From Actinomadura meyerae (GTDB lineage Bacteria; Actinomycetota; Actinomycetes; Streptosporangiales; Streptosporangiaceae), in the NCBI RefSeq assembly GCF_900188445.1, contig NZ_FZOR01000030.1, forward strand, positions 43,748 to 107,747: a DNA stretch of 64,000 nt. The letters run 5' to 3'. The notes beneath the pieces were generated by a model that saw only the letters and a program-made list of their open reading frames with translations, had not been told where the DNA came from and searched no databases. The stretch's first letter is position 1. Each line of letters starts with the position of its first letter. The translations under genes were made by a program, and so were the position numbers. Below are positions 7,403 to 15,261 of this stretch, in pieces.

Positions 7403-8521
7403 TCACGCGTGGTTGAGCACCAGGCCGGGGAACGGCCAGTTCTCGATCTTCAGGAGCCGGCCGGTGCTGGAGGCGGTCACGTAGGCGGTGCGCATGTCGT
7501 CGCCGCCCCAGGTGATGTTGGTGATGCCGGGGTCGCCGTCCACGTCGATGTCGACGAAGCGGACGAGGTCGCCGTCCGGGCTGATGATCGAGATGCCCGC
7601 GTGCACCATGGACGCGACGCAGACGTTGCCGTGGCCGTCCACGCCGAGCGAGTCGAAGTTGGTGTAGTCGGGCGCGGTGTAGAGGAAGTTGCCGCCGCCG
7701 GACCCGCCGAGCGACCGCCCGCCCTTGATCTCGCCGGGGCCGGTGACCTCCCACCACCAGACGCGCGCCGTGTAGGTCTCGCTGACGTACAGGCGGGTGC
7801 CGTCCGGGGAGAGGCCGATGCCGTTCGGGCCCTCCATCCCGGCGGCGATCATCTCGATGGACGAGCCGTCCGCCTTGGCGTAGAAGAGGCGGCCCTTGTC
7901 GCCGGTGACGCCGTCGCTCTTGCCGTAGTCGGTGAAGTAGATGCCGCCGTGGGCGTCCACCACGAGGTCGTTGGGGCCGCGGAGCCCGTCGCTGTAGAGG
8001 GTCTCGACGGAGCCGTCGGACAGGTCGACGGCCTGGATGCTGCCGCTCTCGTAGTCGTCGGGGATGCCGCCCGCGAACACGTAGCCGCCGACCTCGAAGC
8101 GGTTGAGGCCGCCGCAGTTGGCGACGTAGACGCGCCCGTCCGGGCCGAGCGCCGAACCGTTCGGGCCGCCGCCGGTCTCCGCGGCGACGGACGTGGTGCC
8201 GTCCGGCTTCACGCGGGTCAGCGTGCCCCGGTGCAGCTCGACGACGAGGACGTCCCCGTCCGGCAGGACGGTCGGGCCCTCCGGGAACAGCAGCCCTTCG
8301 GCCAGCTTAGTGATCTTCATTTTCCTCCCCTTTCGCGGACGCGGCCGTCCGGCGGCGGCCGCGGTGCCGGACGCGCCGAGGACGCCGCCGGACGCGCCGA
8401 GCACCGCCGCCGCGCCGAGCCGGCCGAGCAGCGACCGGCGGCTGAGCGGCGTCCGGCTGAGCGGCGTCCGGCGGCTGAGCGGCGTCCGGCGGCTGAGCGG
8501 CGTCCGGCGGCCGAGGCTCAT
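7403..8521 (-). CDS. SMP-30/gluconolactonase-like beta-propeller with Tat signal
   Basis: 372 residues. The ATG at 8521 overlaps the acyl-CoA dehydrogenase stop (ATGA) and gives an N terminus that reads as a twin-arginine signal: SRRSLLGRLGAAAVLGASGG followed by an Ala-rich region (TAAAAG). The n-region is expanded by four DNA repeats, producing several RR pairs in TPLSRR units. The mature part is a six-bladed propeller of the SMP-30/strictosidine-synthase group (LFPEGPTVLPDG, GPNGSALGPDGRVY, GPNDLVVDAHGGIYFTD, GPNGIGLSPDGTRLYVSET). A cytosolic start at the internal Met (KGRKMKITKL) is possible but would discard a plausible signal. It is likely a lactone or ester hydrolase, last gene of the catabolic operon. 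The substrate is not predictable. Confidence 0.88.
   Translation of the reverse strand: MSLGRRTPLSRRTPLSRRTPLSRTPLSRRSLLGRLGAAAVLGASGGVLGASGTAAAAGRPRPRKGRKMKITKLAEGLLFPEGPTVLPDGDVLVVELHRGTLTRVKPDGTTSVAAETGGGPNGSALGPDGRVYVANCGGLNRFEVGGYVFAGGIPDDYESGSIQAVDLSDGSVETLYSDGLRGPNDLVVDAHGGIYFTDYGKSDGVTGDKGRLFYAKADGSSIEMIAAGMEGPNGIGLSPDGTRLYVSETYTARVWWWEVTGPGEIKGGRSLGGSGGGNFLYTAPDYTNFDSLGVDGHGNVCVASMVHAGISIISPDGDLVRFVDIDVDGDPGITNITWGGDDMRTAYVTASSTGRLLKIENWPFPGLVLNHA
8442..8510. repeat. 18-nt tandem repeats encoding reiterated twin arginines
   Basis: One 15-nt and three identical 18-nt units (CTGAGCGGCGTCCGGCGG on the plus strand). Read on the coding strand each full unit gives R-R-T-P-L-S. They lie entirely in the n-region of the predicted Tat signal. 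Confidence 0.88.
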
Positions 8522-9672
8522 CCGAACTGCCGCAGGATGCGGCGGGCGGTGCTCTGGACGTGGACCTCGTCCGGGCCGTCGTAGATCCGGGCCTCCCGGG
8601 CGTGCCGGTACATCCGGGACAGCGGCGTGTCGTCGGTGAGCCCGGCGGCGCCGTGCACCTGGACGGCGCGGTCGATGACGTTGTGCAGCATCCGGGCCCC
8701 GACCACCTTGATCGCGCCGATCTCGACGCGCGCCTGGCTGCCCGCGTCGATCTGCTCGGCCGCCTGGAGGGTGAGCAGGCGCGCGGACTGGATCTCGGTG
8801 TAGGAGTCGAAGACGTGCTGCTGCATCAGCTGCTTCGCCGCCAGCGGCTCGCCGAACGCGACGCGGCTGCCGAGGCGGGCGCACATCAGCTCGAACGCGC
8901 GCTGGGCCTGGCCGAGCCACCGCATGCAGTGGAAGATGCGGCCGGGGCCGAGGCGGTCCTGGGCGATGACGAACCCGTGCCCGCGCGGGCCGAGGAGGTT
9001 GTCGGCGGGGACGCGCACGTCCTCGTAGGCGACCTCGTAGTGCCCGCCGTTGATGCCGAGCACGGGCGTCTCCCGGACGATCCGGTACCCCGGCGTGTCC
9101 GTCGGTACGACGATCATGCTGAAGGAGCGGTGCGGGGCCGTCCCCTCGGGCTCGGTGCGGCACATGACCGTCGTGTAGGCGGCCTGGGCCGCGCCCGTCG
9201 TGAACCACTTCCGGCCGCTGATGACCCAGTGGTCGCCGTCCAGCACGGCCGTCGTCCGCAGCTGCGTCGGGTCGGAGCTGGCGATGTCCGGCTCGGTCAT
9301 CGCGAAGCTCGGCGAGACCTCGCCGGCGACGAGCGGGGCGAGGTACCGCTCGCGCCAGCGGGGGCTCGCGTACTTGTGCAGCATCAGCGAGTCCTGGAGG
9401 GTGAACGTGCCGAGGGCGAGTTGCCCCCACTCGCTGCGTCCCTGCACCTCGTTGACGTAGACGTAGTCGAGGAAGGGCAGGCCGCCGCCGCCCAGCTCGG
9501 CGGGGTGGCCGAGCGCCCACAGGCCCTCGGCCTTGGCCTCCTGCTGCAGCTTGCGGAGCGCGTCGCGGTCGCCGCCGTTGAGGGCGGGCTCGGCCGGTTC
9601 GACGCGCTCGGTCATGAAGGCGTGCACGGCGTCGCGGACGCCGCGGACCCGCTCCGGCACGGGGAACAGCAT
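8518..9672 (-). CDS. Acyl-CoA dehydrogenase
   Basis: 384 residues with the full family architecture: an N-terminal helical domain (about 1-120), the beta domain with FAMTEPDIASSDPT and WVISGRKWFTTGA, and the C-terminal four-helix FAD domain ending ARIYDGPDEVHVQSTARRIL. It oxidises an acyl-CoA to the enoyl-CoA using FAD. The ATG at 9672 overlaps the stop of the AhpD-like gene by one base, and the gene is followed by the SMP-30-like gene with ATGA overlap. The compact operon with a CoA ligase suggests activation followed by beta-oxidation of an organic acid; the substrate is unknown. Confidence 0.95.
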   Translation of the reverse strand: MLFPVPERVRGVRDAVHAFMTERVEPAEPALNGGDRDALRKLQQEAKAEGLWALGHPAELGGGGLPFLDYVYVNEVQGRSEWGQLALGTFTLQDSLMLHKYASPRWRERYLAPLVAGEVSPSFAMTEPDIASSDPTQLRTTAVLDGDHWVISGRKWFTTGAAQAAYTTVMCRTEPEGTAPHRSFSMIVVPTDTPGYRIVRETPVLGINGGHYEVAYEDVRVPADNLLGPRGHGFVIAQDRLGPGRIFHCMRWLGQAQRAFELMCARLGSRVAFGEPLAAKQLMQQHVFDSYTEIQSARLLTLQAAEQIDAGSQARVEIGAIKVVGARMLHNVIDRAVQVHGAAGLTDDTPLSRMYRHAREARIYDGPDEVHVQSTARRILRQFG

Positions 9673-10313
9673 CAGCCCGCCCCGGTCAGGTCGGCGGAGA
9701 TGTCGCGGTCGCCGTAGCCCTCGGGCGCCGCGACCTCCACGATCGGCTCGGGGCGGTCGTCGAACTCCAGGCGCAGCGCGCGGGACATCGTCGCGTGCAT
9801 CTCGTACATGCACGTGATGTAGGTGAGCTGGAGGATCTCCTTGTCGGAGAGGTGCTCCTTCAGGATGTCGAAGACCGCGTCGGGCGTCCGGCCGCCGTCC
9901 AGGACGAGGCAGTCGGTGTAGGCGAGGACGGCCCGCTCCAGCGGCGAGTAGCAGTCGGCCGTCTGCCAGTGCGGGATGGACTCGATCTTCTCCTCGGGCA
10001 TGCCGAGCGCCCGCATCTGCTTGCAGTGCTGGGAGAACACGAACTGGCTGCCGCGCGCCCAGCCCGCCCGGCACTGGCCCAGCTCCCGCAGCACGGGGTC
10101 GAGGTCGGCGTTGCGGTACAGCGCGAAGCCCCGGACGGCGTGCCGGAACACGTCGGGGGACTGGGCGAACACCGTCCACCAGTCGCCGGGGGAGCCGGTG
10201 GCGGTGCCGTGGTCGACGGCCGGGTCGCGGTCGGGCGCGAACAGGTGGTCGTAGAAGAAGAGGATGCGCTCGTCGGTGACTTCGGCGCGGGGGACTTCAC
10301 GCAGTCGCGGCAT
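9672..10313 (-). CDS. Carboxymuconolactone decarboxylase/AhpD-like protein
   Basis: 213 residues, the size and pattern of the CMD/AhpD superfamily. It has an N-terminal helical part with DWWTVFAQSPDVFRHAVRGF, a central QFVFSQHCKQMRALGM segment carrying Cys next to His in the usual active-site position, and a C-terminal helix pair (FDILKEHLSDKEILQLTYIT). The family includes alkylhydroperoxidases and ring-lactone decarboxylases, so the activity cannot be fixed. The start lies 17 nt inside the end of the VOC gene. Confidence 0.88.
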   Translation of the reverse strand: MPRLREVPRAEVTDERILFFYDHLFAPDRDPAVDHGTATGSPGDWWTVFAQSPDVFRHAVRGFALYRNADLDPVLRELGQCRAGWARGSQFVFSQHCKQMRALGMPEEKIESIPHWQTADCYSPLERAVLAYTDCLVLDGGRTPDAVFDILKEHLSDKEILQLTYITCMYEMHATMSRALRLEFDDRPEPIVEVAAPEGYGDRDISADLTGAG

Positions 10314-10905
10314 GCTTGTCCTTCGAAACGGTGCGGTCGGCCGAAACGGTGCGGTCGGCGGCGGTCTTGGGCTCGTGGGAGACGTCGGACTCGTCGAACT
10401 CGCGCGTCCAGCAGGCGAATTCGAGCAGGATCCCGTCGGGGTCCTGGAAGTAGAAGGAGCGGACGAACACTCCCTCGTTCACGTCGCGGGAGATGCCCAT
10501 CGGGCTGTCGTCGTGGTTGAGGATCGGGCTGACCGTGACGCCCTTCTCCTTGAGGCGCTTGCGGTACTCCTCGAACTTCTCCGGCGGGACGTGGAACGCG
10601 ACGTGGTTCATCGACCCGACGGCGCTGAGCAGCTCGCCCTGCTCGGGGCGCCCGGCGGGCGCGGAGATCCCGGGGACGCCGTCCGGCGAGTTCGGGAACC
10701 AGAAGAACGCGACGCAGTCGCCGCCGCCGCAGTCGAAGAAGAAGTGCTGGCCCATTCCGGCGGGCAGGTCGAGCGTCTTGATGAGCGGCATCCCGAGGAC
10801 GCCGGAGTAGAAGTCGATGGTGCGCTTCATGTCGGAGCACACCAGCGCCAGGTGGTTGATGCCGCCGAGCTCGAACTCGGTGTTCACGGGGCCTTTCCGG
10901 CTCAC
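10297..10905 (-). CDS. VOC-superfamily (glyoxalase/extradiol dioxygenase-like) protein
   Basis: 202 residues with two beta-alpha-beta-beta-beta modules: INHLALVCSDMKRTIDFYSG (module 1) and MNHVAFHVPPEKFEEY ... FYFQDPDGILLEFACW (module 2). The His in NHLAL, the His in NHVAF and the Glu in LEFA are the expected metal ligands. The GTG at 10905 overlaps the CoA-ligase stop (GTGA); GTG at 10887 is an alternative. A short charged tail with a repeated DRTVS follows the domain. Its place in a catabolic operon fits a ring-cleaving dioxygenase or a glyoxalase-like isomerase. Confidence 0.88.
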   Translation of the reverse strand: MSRKGPVNTEFELGGINHLALVCSDMKRTIDFYSGVLGMPLIKTLDLPAGMGQHFFFDCGGGDCVAFFWFPNSPDGVPGISAPAGRPEQGELLSAVGSMNHVAFHVPPEKFEEYRKRLKEKGVTVSPILNHDDSPMGISRDVNEGVFVRSFYFQDPDGILLEFACWTREFDESDVSHEPKTAADRTVSADRTVSKDKHAATA

Positions 10906-12425
10906 GAGACCTCCTCGGTTCGCTGAACTTCCTTGAATCGGGTGCGCAGTTCGCGCTTCAGGACCTTGCCCGCGACGTTCCGGGGGAGCTCGCCGACGAA
11001 CTCGACGCGGCGCGGGACCTTGTAGCCGCCGAGGTGCTCGCGGGCGAACGCGATCACCTCGTCCGCGCCGATCTCCTCGCGCGCCACGACGGCGGCGCAG
11101 ACCGACTCGCCCCAGCGCGGGTCGGGGACGCCGAACACGGCCGCGTCCGCGATCGCCGGGTGCCGGTAGAGGACCTGCTCGACCTCGCGGGACGCCACGT
11201 TCTCCCCGCCCGTGATGATCATGTCCTTGATCCGGTCGACGATGTAGACCATGCCCTCGGCGTCCCGCCGGACGACGTCGCCGGTGCGGAACCACCCGTC
11301 CCTGAACGCCTCGGCGGTCAGTTCCGGCTCGCGCCAGTAGCCGAGCATCACCTGGTCGCCGCGCACGACCATCTCGCCGGGCTCGCCCTCGGGGACGTCG
11401 CGGAAGTCCTCGTCCACGATCCGGACGTCGGCGAGGTCCATGACGCGGCCGGCGGCGGCGAGCAGGTGCGTCTCCCCGGCGGCGGCGCGGCGGTGCTCGG
11501 CGATCCCGAAGTGCAGGATGTTGCCGCCGAGTTCGCTCATCCCCATGCCCTGGTAGAAGTCGCAGCCGAGGACGTCCATCCCGCGGCGCAGCACCTCGGC
11601 GGGGATGGCGGACGCGCCGTACCCGATGGCCTCCAGCGTGCCGAGGTCGCGGTCCTCGATGCCGGGATGCCCCAGCAGGAACGCGATCATCGTCGGCGCC
11701 AGCCCGGTCTGCGTGATCCGCCATTCGGCGACCAGCCGCAGGAACGTGTCGTTGTCGTAGGACCGGACGAGCCCGACCGTCGCGCCGCGCATGTGGTAGA
11801 CGACGGCCGTGTAGCCGCCGACGTGGCAGAGCGGGAAGCAGAACAGGAAGCGCGTGGCGTCCGGGATGTCCCAGTGCGCGACCGAGCTGATCACCCCGGT
11901 GACCAGGTTGCGGTGGCTGAGCATGACGCCCTTGGGCCGGCCGGTCGTGCCGCTGGTGTAGACGAGCCAGGCGACGGAGTCCTCGTCCGGGCGCGGCGGT
12001 TCGGTCGCGGGCGCCTTCCCGACCAGGTCGCCGTAGCCGTCGTCAAGGTTCAGGACGGTCTTCACGGTCGGCATCGCGTCGCGGAGCCGCTCCATCGCCT
12101 CGGCGTACTCGCCGCTCACGATGAGCACGGACGCCTGCGCGTGGTCGACGAGCCCCGCGATCTCGGACGGGTGCAGCCGGTGGTTGAGGAAGGTCAGCGC
12201 CATCCCGGCGCCGGGGACGCCGTAGTACAGGTCGAAGTACTCCGGCCGGTTCCCCGACAGCACCGCCACCCGGTCGCCCGGCTCCGCGACCGCGAGCAGG
12301 GCGTTGGCGGTGCGCCGCACCCGGTCGCGCAGCTCGGCGAAGGTGACCGTCTCGTCCTCGAACAGGACCGCCGCGCGCCCGGGGTGCTTGCGCGCCGCGT
12401 ACTCGACGATGTCGTTGATCAGCAT
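10902..12425 (-). CDS. Acyl-CoA synthetase (AMP-forming ligase)
   Basis: 507 residues of the ANL adenylating superfamily. Visible core motifs: LVYTSGTTGRPKGVMLSH (P-loop-like A3), YQGMGMSELGG (A5), GWFRTGDVVRRDAEG (A7), YIVDRIKDMIITGGENV (A8 hinge) and LPRNVAGKVLKREL (A10 catalytic Lys). It activates a carboxylic acid as acyl-AMP and transfers it to CoA. The start at 12425 is preferred over an upstream ATG at 12482, because the latter would place the start codon inside the operator-like palindrome. It is the first gene of a five-gene minus-strand operon with overlapping junctions, divergent from a TetR gene. Confidence 0.94.
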   Translation of the reverse strand: MLINDIVEYAARKHPGRAAVLFEDETVTFAELRDRVRRTANALLAVAEPGDRVAVLSGNRPEYFDLYYGVPGAGMALTFLNHRLHPSEIAGLVDHAQASVLIVSGEYAEAMERLRDAMPTVKTVLNLDDGYGDLVGKAPATEPPRPDEDSVAWLVYTSGTTGRPKGVMLSHRNLVTGVISSVAHWDIPDATRFLFCFPLCHVGGYTAVVYHMRGATVGLVRSYDNDTFLRLVAEWRITQTGLAPTMIAFLLGHPGIEDRDLGTLEAIGYGASAIPAEVLRRGMDVLGCDFYQGMGMSELGGNILHFGIAEHRRAAAGETHLLAAAGRVMDLADVRIVDEDFRDVPEGEPGEMVVRGDQVMLGYWREPELTAEAFRDGWFRTGDVVRRDAEGMVYIVDRIKDMIITGGENVASREVEQVLYRHPAIADAAVFGVPDPRWGESVCAAVVAREEIGADEVIAFAREHLGGYKVPRRVEFVGELPRNVAGKVLKRELRTRFKEVQRTEEVS

Positions 12426-12469
12426 GCCCGGCCCGCCATCGCGCCTCCCCAGTGACTCGGTGAAAGTTG

Positions 12470-12489
12470 ACTTGACAGTCATATCAAGT
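12470..12489. promoter_or_regulatory. Palindrome in ligase/TetR intergenic region (candidate operator)
   Basis: ACTTGA-N8-TCAAGT, perfect 6-bp arms, between the CoA-ligase start (12425, minus) and the TetR start (12558, plus). Its position downstream of the predicted minus-strand promoter fits a repressor site. Confidence 0.5.
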
Positions 12490-12493
12490 TGCT

Positions 12494-12533
12494 CGATGCT
12501 CGGATACTGTTCCTGCGAGCATCGGGTTGTCAA
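12494..12533 (-). promoter_or_regulatory. Candidate ligase-operon promoter overlapped by a 9-bp inverted repeat
   Basis: CGATGCTCG-N13-CGAGCATCG (12494-12524) has perfect 9-bp arms. On the minus strand, TTGACA (12533-12528) and CAGTAT (12509-12504) are separated by 18 nt and could be the -35 and -10. The inverted repeat covers the spacer and the -10, the expected place for the divergently encoded TetR protein to bind. Confidence 0.5.
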
Positions 12534-12557
12534 GGCCCGGAGAAAGGAACGACGGCC

Positions 12558-13178
12558 ATGCGGAGCGGGGACGAACCCGGCGGCCAGCCGCTCACCGAGC
12601 GCGGCGCCCGGACCAGGGAGCGCCTGCTCGCGGCCGCCCGCGAGGTGTTCGAGGAGCGCGGCTTCCTGGAGACCCGCGTCGCGCACATCACCCGGCACGC
12701 CCGGGTCGCCTACGGGTCCTTCTACACCTACTTCCCGTCGAAGGAAGCGGTGTTCCTGGAGGTCGCCGACCGGCTGTTCGCCGACATGACCGACCACGCG
12801 CTCGTCCCGCTGAGCGGCCCGACGCCGACCGCCCGCATCCGCCGCGCCAACCGCGCCTACTACGAGGCGTACCTGCGCAACGCGAAGATGATGGCGATCA
12901 TCGAGCAGGTCTCGACGTTCAACGCCGAGTTCCAGGAGCTGCGGCGCAAGCACCGGGCCGCGTCCGCCGAGCGCTCGGCGCGGGCGATCGCGCGGTGGCA
13001 GCGCGAGGGGCTCGTCCCGTCCGACCTCGACCCCGAGACCGCGGCCCGCGCCCTCGCCGCGATGGTGGACCACTCGCTGTACCTGTCGCTCGTCCAGGGC
13101 AACGACCCCCCGGGCACCGAGCGGCTCCTGGACACCCTGGACACGCTCACCGTACGAGCCCTCGGCCTGCCGTCCTGA
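12558..13178 (+). CDS. TetR-family transcriptional regulator
   Basis: 206 residues. An N-terminal TetR DNA-binding domain is obvious (TRERLLAAAREVFEERGFLE, then HITRHARVAYGSFYTYFPSK), followed by an alpha-helical ligand and dimer domain. AAGGA lies upstream of the ATG. It is divergent from the CoA-ligase operon, and two palindromes lie in the shared intergenic region, so it very likely controls that operon, probably responding to an acyl-CoA or the free acid (inference). Confidence 0.93.
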   Translation: MRSGDEPGGQPLTERGARTRERLLAAAREVFEERGFLETRVAHITRHARVAYGSFYTYFPSKEAVFLEVADRLFADMTDHALVPLSGPTPTARIRRANRAYYEAYLRNAKMMAIIEQVSTFNAEFQELRRKHRAASAERSARAIARWQREGLVPSDLDPETAARALAAMVDHSLYLSLVQGNDPPGTERLLDTLDTLTVRALGLPS

Positions 13179-13190
13179 CGAAGGAGACCC

Positions 13191-13592
13191 GTGGAACTCG
13201 CCGACCGCTTCATGACCGCCATCACCTCGGGAGACGTCGACACGCTCCGCGCCCTCTACGCGCCGGACGCGCGGATCTGGCACAACGGGCCCGGCCCCGG
13301 CGGCGGCTCCGAGCAGAGCGTCGACGACAACCTCCGCACGCTGCGCTGGCTCTCGCGCAACCTGTCCGGCTTCCGCTACGAGGAGATCCGCCGCGACCCC
13401 CTCCCGGACGGCTACGTCCAGCGGCACGTCCTGCGCGGGACCCTCCCGAACGGGACGCCCGTCGAGATGGCCGCGTGCCTGTTCGCGACCGTCTCGCAGG
13501 GGCGGATCACCCGCATCGAGGAGTACGCCGACACCCGGGGCAGCGACCCGCTGCGCGACCTCGCCGCCGCCCAGCGCGCGGCCCGCGCATGA
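13191..13592 (+). CDS. SnoaL-like/nuclear transport factor 2-fold protein
   Basis: 133 residues with the NTF2-like cone fold: an N-terminal helix (LADRFMTAITSGDVDTLRAL), YAPDARIWHNGPG, and C-terminal strands (GTPVEMAACLFATVSQGRITRIEEYAD). GTG start with GAAGGAG upstream. The family contains small ketosteroid-isomerase-like enzymes and binding proteins; the actual reaction is unknown. It is probably co-transcribed with TetR and overlaps the next gene by ATGA. Confidence 0.88.
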   Translation: MELADRFMTAITSGDVDTLRALYAPDARIWHNGPGPGGGSEQSVDDNLRTLRWLSRNLSGFRYEEIRRDPLPDGYVQRHVLRGTLPNGTPVEMAACLFATVSQGRITRIEEYADTRGSDPLRDLAAAQRAARA

Positions 13593-14902
13593 CCGCCGTG
13601 GAGGCCGCGCTGGCGGCCCGGCTCGGCGCGCAGATCACCGGCCTGCGCCGGCTCTCCGGCGGCGCGAGCCGCGAGACCTGGGCGTTCGACGCCGGCGGCA
13701 GGGAGCTGATCCTGCGCCGCGACCCGCCCGGCTCCCCCGACCCGACCGCGATGGCCCGAGAGGCGGCCCTGCTGGCCTCCGCCGCCGAGGCGGGCGTCCC
13801 CGTCCCGGCCCTCGCCGACCACGGCGACGACCTGGCCGGCGCCCCCTTCCTGATCATGGAGCGGCTGCCCGGCGAGACGATCCCGCGCCGCCTGCTGCGC
13901 GACGAGCGCTTCGCGGCCGTCCGTCCCGCCCTGGCCCGCGAACTGGGCGCGATCCTGGCCCGCCTGCACACGATGGCCCCGGTCCCGGACCTCCCCGACC
14001 TCGACCCCCTCGACGCCCTCACCGAGTACTACGCGAACTTCGAGGCGCGCCCTGCCGTCGAGCTGGCGCTGCGCTGGCTGGACGACCACCGCCCGCCCGC
14101 CTCGGGCCGCCGCGCGGTCGTCCACGGCGACTTCCGCAACGGCAACCTGATGATCGACGAGACCGGGGTGCGCGGCGTCCTGGACTGGGAGCTGACCCAC
14201 CTCGGCGACCCGGTCGAAGACCTCGGCTGGCTCTGCACGAAGGCGTGGCGCTTCGCCTCCCCGCACCCCGTGGGCGGCTTCGGCTCCCGCGAGGACCTCC
14301 TCGCCGGCTACGCCGAGGCAGGCGGTACCCCGCCCACCCCTGAGGAGCTCCACTGGTGGGAGGTCTACGGCACGCTCCGCTGGCTGATCCTGTGCCGCCA
14401 CCAGGCCGAGCGCTACCTGTCGGGCTCCGACTCGTCCATCGAGTACGCCGTCCTTGGGCGCAAGGTCTGTGAGCAGGAACACGACCTGTTCCTGGCCTTG
14501 GGCCTGACCGAACCCACGACCGTCCAAGACCCCCTGGAGACGGCGCAGAGCACCGGTACGCCCCCGCACGACCGTCCCGACGCGCAAGCCCTGATCGACG
14601 CGGTGGGCGCGTTCCTCCTCCAGGCGGAGCAGCCTGACGACCGCCTACGCTTCCATGCCCGCGTAGCCGTCGCGGCCCTGACGATAGCCCGCAGGGAACT
14701 GCTCCTGGGCGAGGCCCACAAAGAGGCTCATGAGAAGCGCCTCAGCAACCTCGACTGCGAATCGGACGCGGACCTGGCCAAGGCCATCCGGGAAGGCACC
14801 CTCGACGCCCGCATGGACAAGGTGACCCAGGCGGTGCGCGACTCGATAGTGGACAAACTCACAGTCGCCAACCCCCGCCACCTCTCCCTCCCCGGCGCCT
14901 GA
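13589..14902 (+). CDS. APH-like phosphotransferase-fold protein with extra C-terminal domain
   Basis: 437 residues. Residues 1-310 are an aminoglycoside-phosphotransferase-fold domain: LSGGASRETWAFDA (nucleotide loop), VVHGDFRNGNLMID (Brenner-type catalytic Asp) and GVLDWELTHLGDPVEDLGWL (metal-binding Asp). Homologues sit beside, or are fused to, acyl-CoA dehydrogenases in lipid catabolism (ACAD10/11-type), where they act on 4-hydroxyacyl-CoA, which fits the neighbourhood. Residues about 325-437 form a separate helical domain (IDAVGAFLLQAEQPDDRLRF ... ARRELLLGEAHKEAHEKRL) of the kind often encoded as a small stand-alone gene (DUF6285-like). Antibiotic resistance is less likely. Confidence 0.88.
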   Translation: MTAVEAALAARLGAQITGLRRLSGGASRETWAFDAGGRELILRRDPPGSPDPTAMAREAALLASAAEAGVPVPALADHGDDLAGAPFLIMERLPGETIPRRLLRDERFAAVRPALARELGAILARLHTMAPVPDLPDLDPLDALTEYYANFEARPAVELALRWLDDHRPPASGRRAVVHGDFRNGNLMIDETGVRGVLDWELTHLGDPVEDLGWLCTKAWRFASPHPVGGFGSREDLLAGYAEAGGTPPTPEELHWWEVYGTLRWLILCRHQAERYLSGSDSSIEYAVLGRKVCEQEHDLFLALGLTEPTTVQDPLETAQSTGTPPHDRPDAQALIDAVGAFLLQAEQPDDRLRFHARVAVAALTIARRELLLGEAHKEAHEKRLSNLDCESDADLAKAIREGTLDARMDKVTQAVRDSIVDKLTVANPRHLSLPGA

Positions 14903-14935
14903 CGACCACCGCTCGCATGGATGGACGGTCACGGT

Positions 14936-15247
14936 TCAGACGGGCTCGGCGCCATGTCCGGCCGCGATCGCGTCGATGTGGCGGGCCAGTTCGACATCCC
15001 GTTCGGTGATCCGGTGGCCGGCGTCGTGCGTGGTGATGCGGAACCGGATGCGCTGCCAGGTGATGTGGATGTCCGGGTGGTGCCCGACCTCGCGGGCCTT
15101 CGCCGCGACGTACATCGCCAGGTGCACGGTCTCGTGGTACGAGTGCTTGAACGTCCGCGTTATCGCGTCACCATCGCGTTCCCAACCGGGCAAATCCGCC
15201 AGACGCTCGGCGATCTGCTCGTCCGTCAGAGGTTCGGGGATGGACAC
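14936..15247 (-). CDS. Pterin-4a-carbinolamine dehydratase
   Basis: 103 residues, the normal length for the family. The signature GHHPDIHITWQRIRFRITTH carries the catalytic histidines and the following aromatic/hydrophobic strand. It dehydrates 4a-hydroxytetrahydrobiopterin, recycling pterin cofactor. GTG start with GGAGG upstream. It is a 14-nt neighbour of the XRE regulator gene upstream on the same strand, so the two may be co-transcribed. No pterin-dependent hydroxylase is in the window. Confidence 0.92.
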   Translation of the reverse strand: MSIPEPLTDEQIAERLADLPGWERDGDAITRTFKHSYHETVHLAMYVAAKAREVGHHPDIHITWQRIRFRITTHDAGHRITERDVELARHIDAIAAGHGAEPV

Positions 15248-15261
15248 GGCTACCTCCGTGG

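Noticed and set aside
12426..12482. Longer CoA-ligase N terminus from ATG 12482
   Set aside because: It would put the start codon inside the ACTTGA-N8-TCAAGT palindrome, and the added residues do not resemble the family N terminus.
13589..14902. Aminoglycoside resistance phosphotransferase
   Set aside because: The context is acyl-CoA metabolism and the extra C-terminal domain is typical of the lipid-associated branch, not of drug-modifying enzymes.
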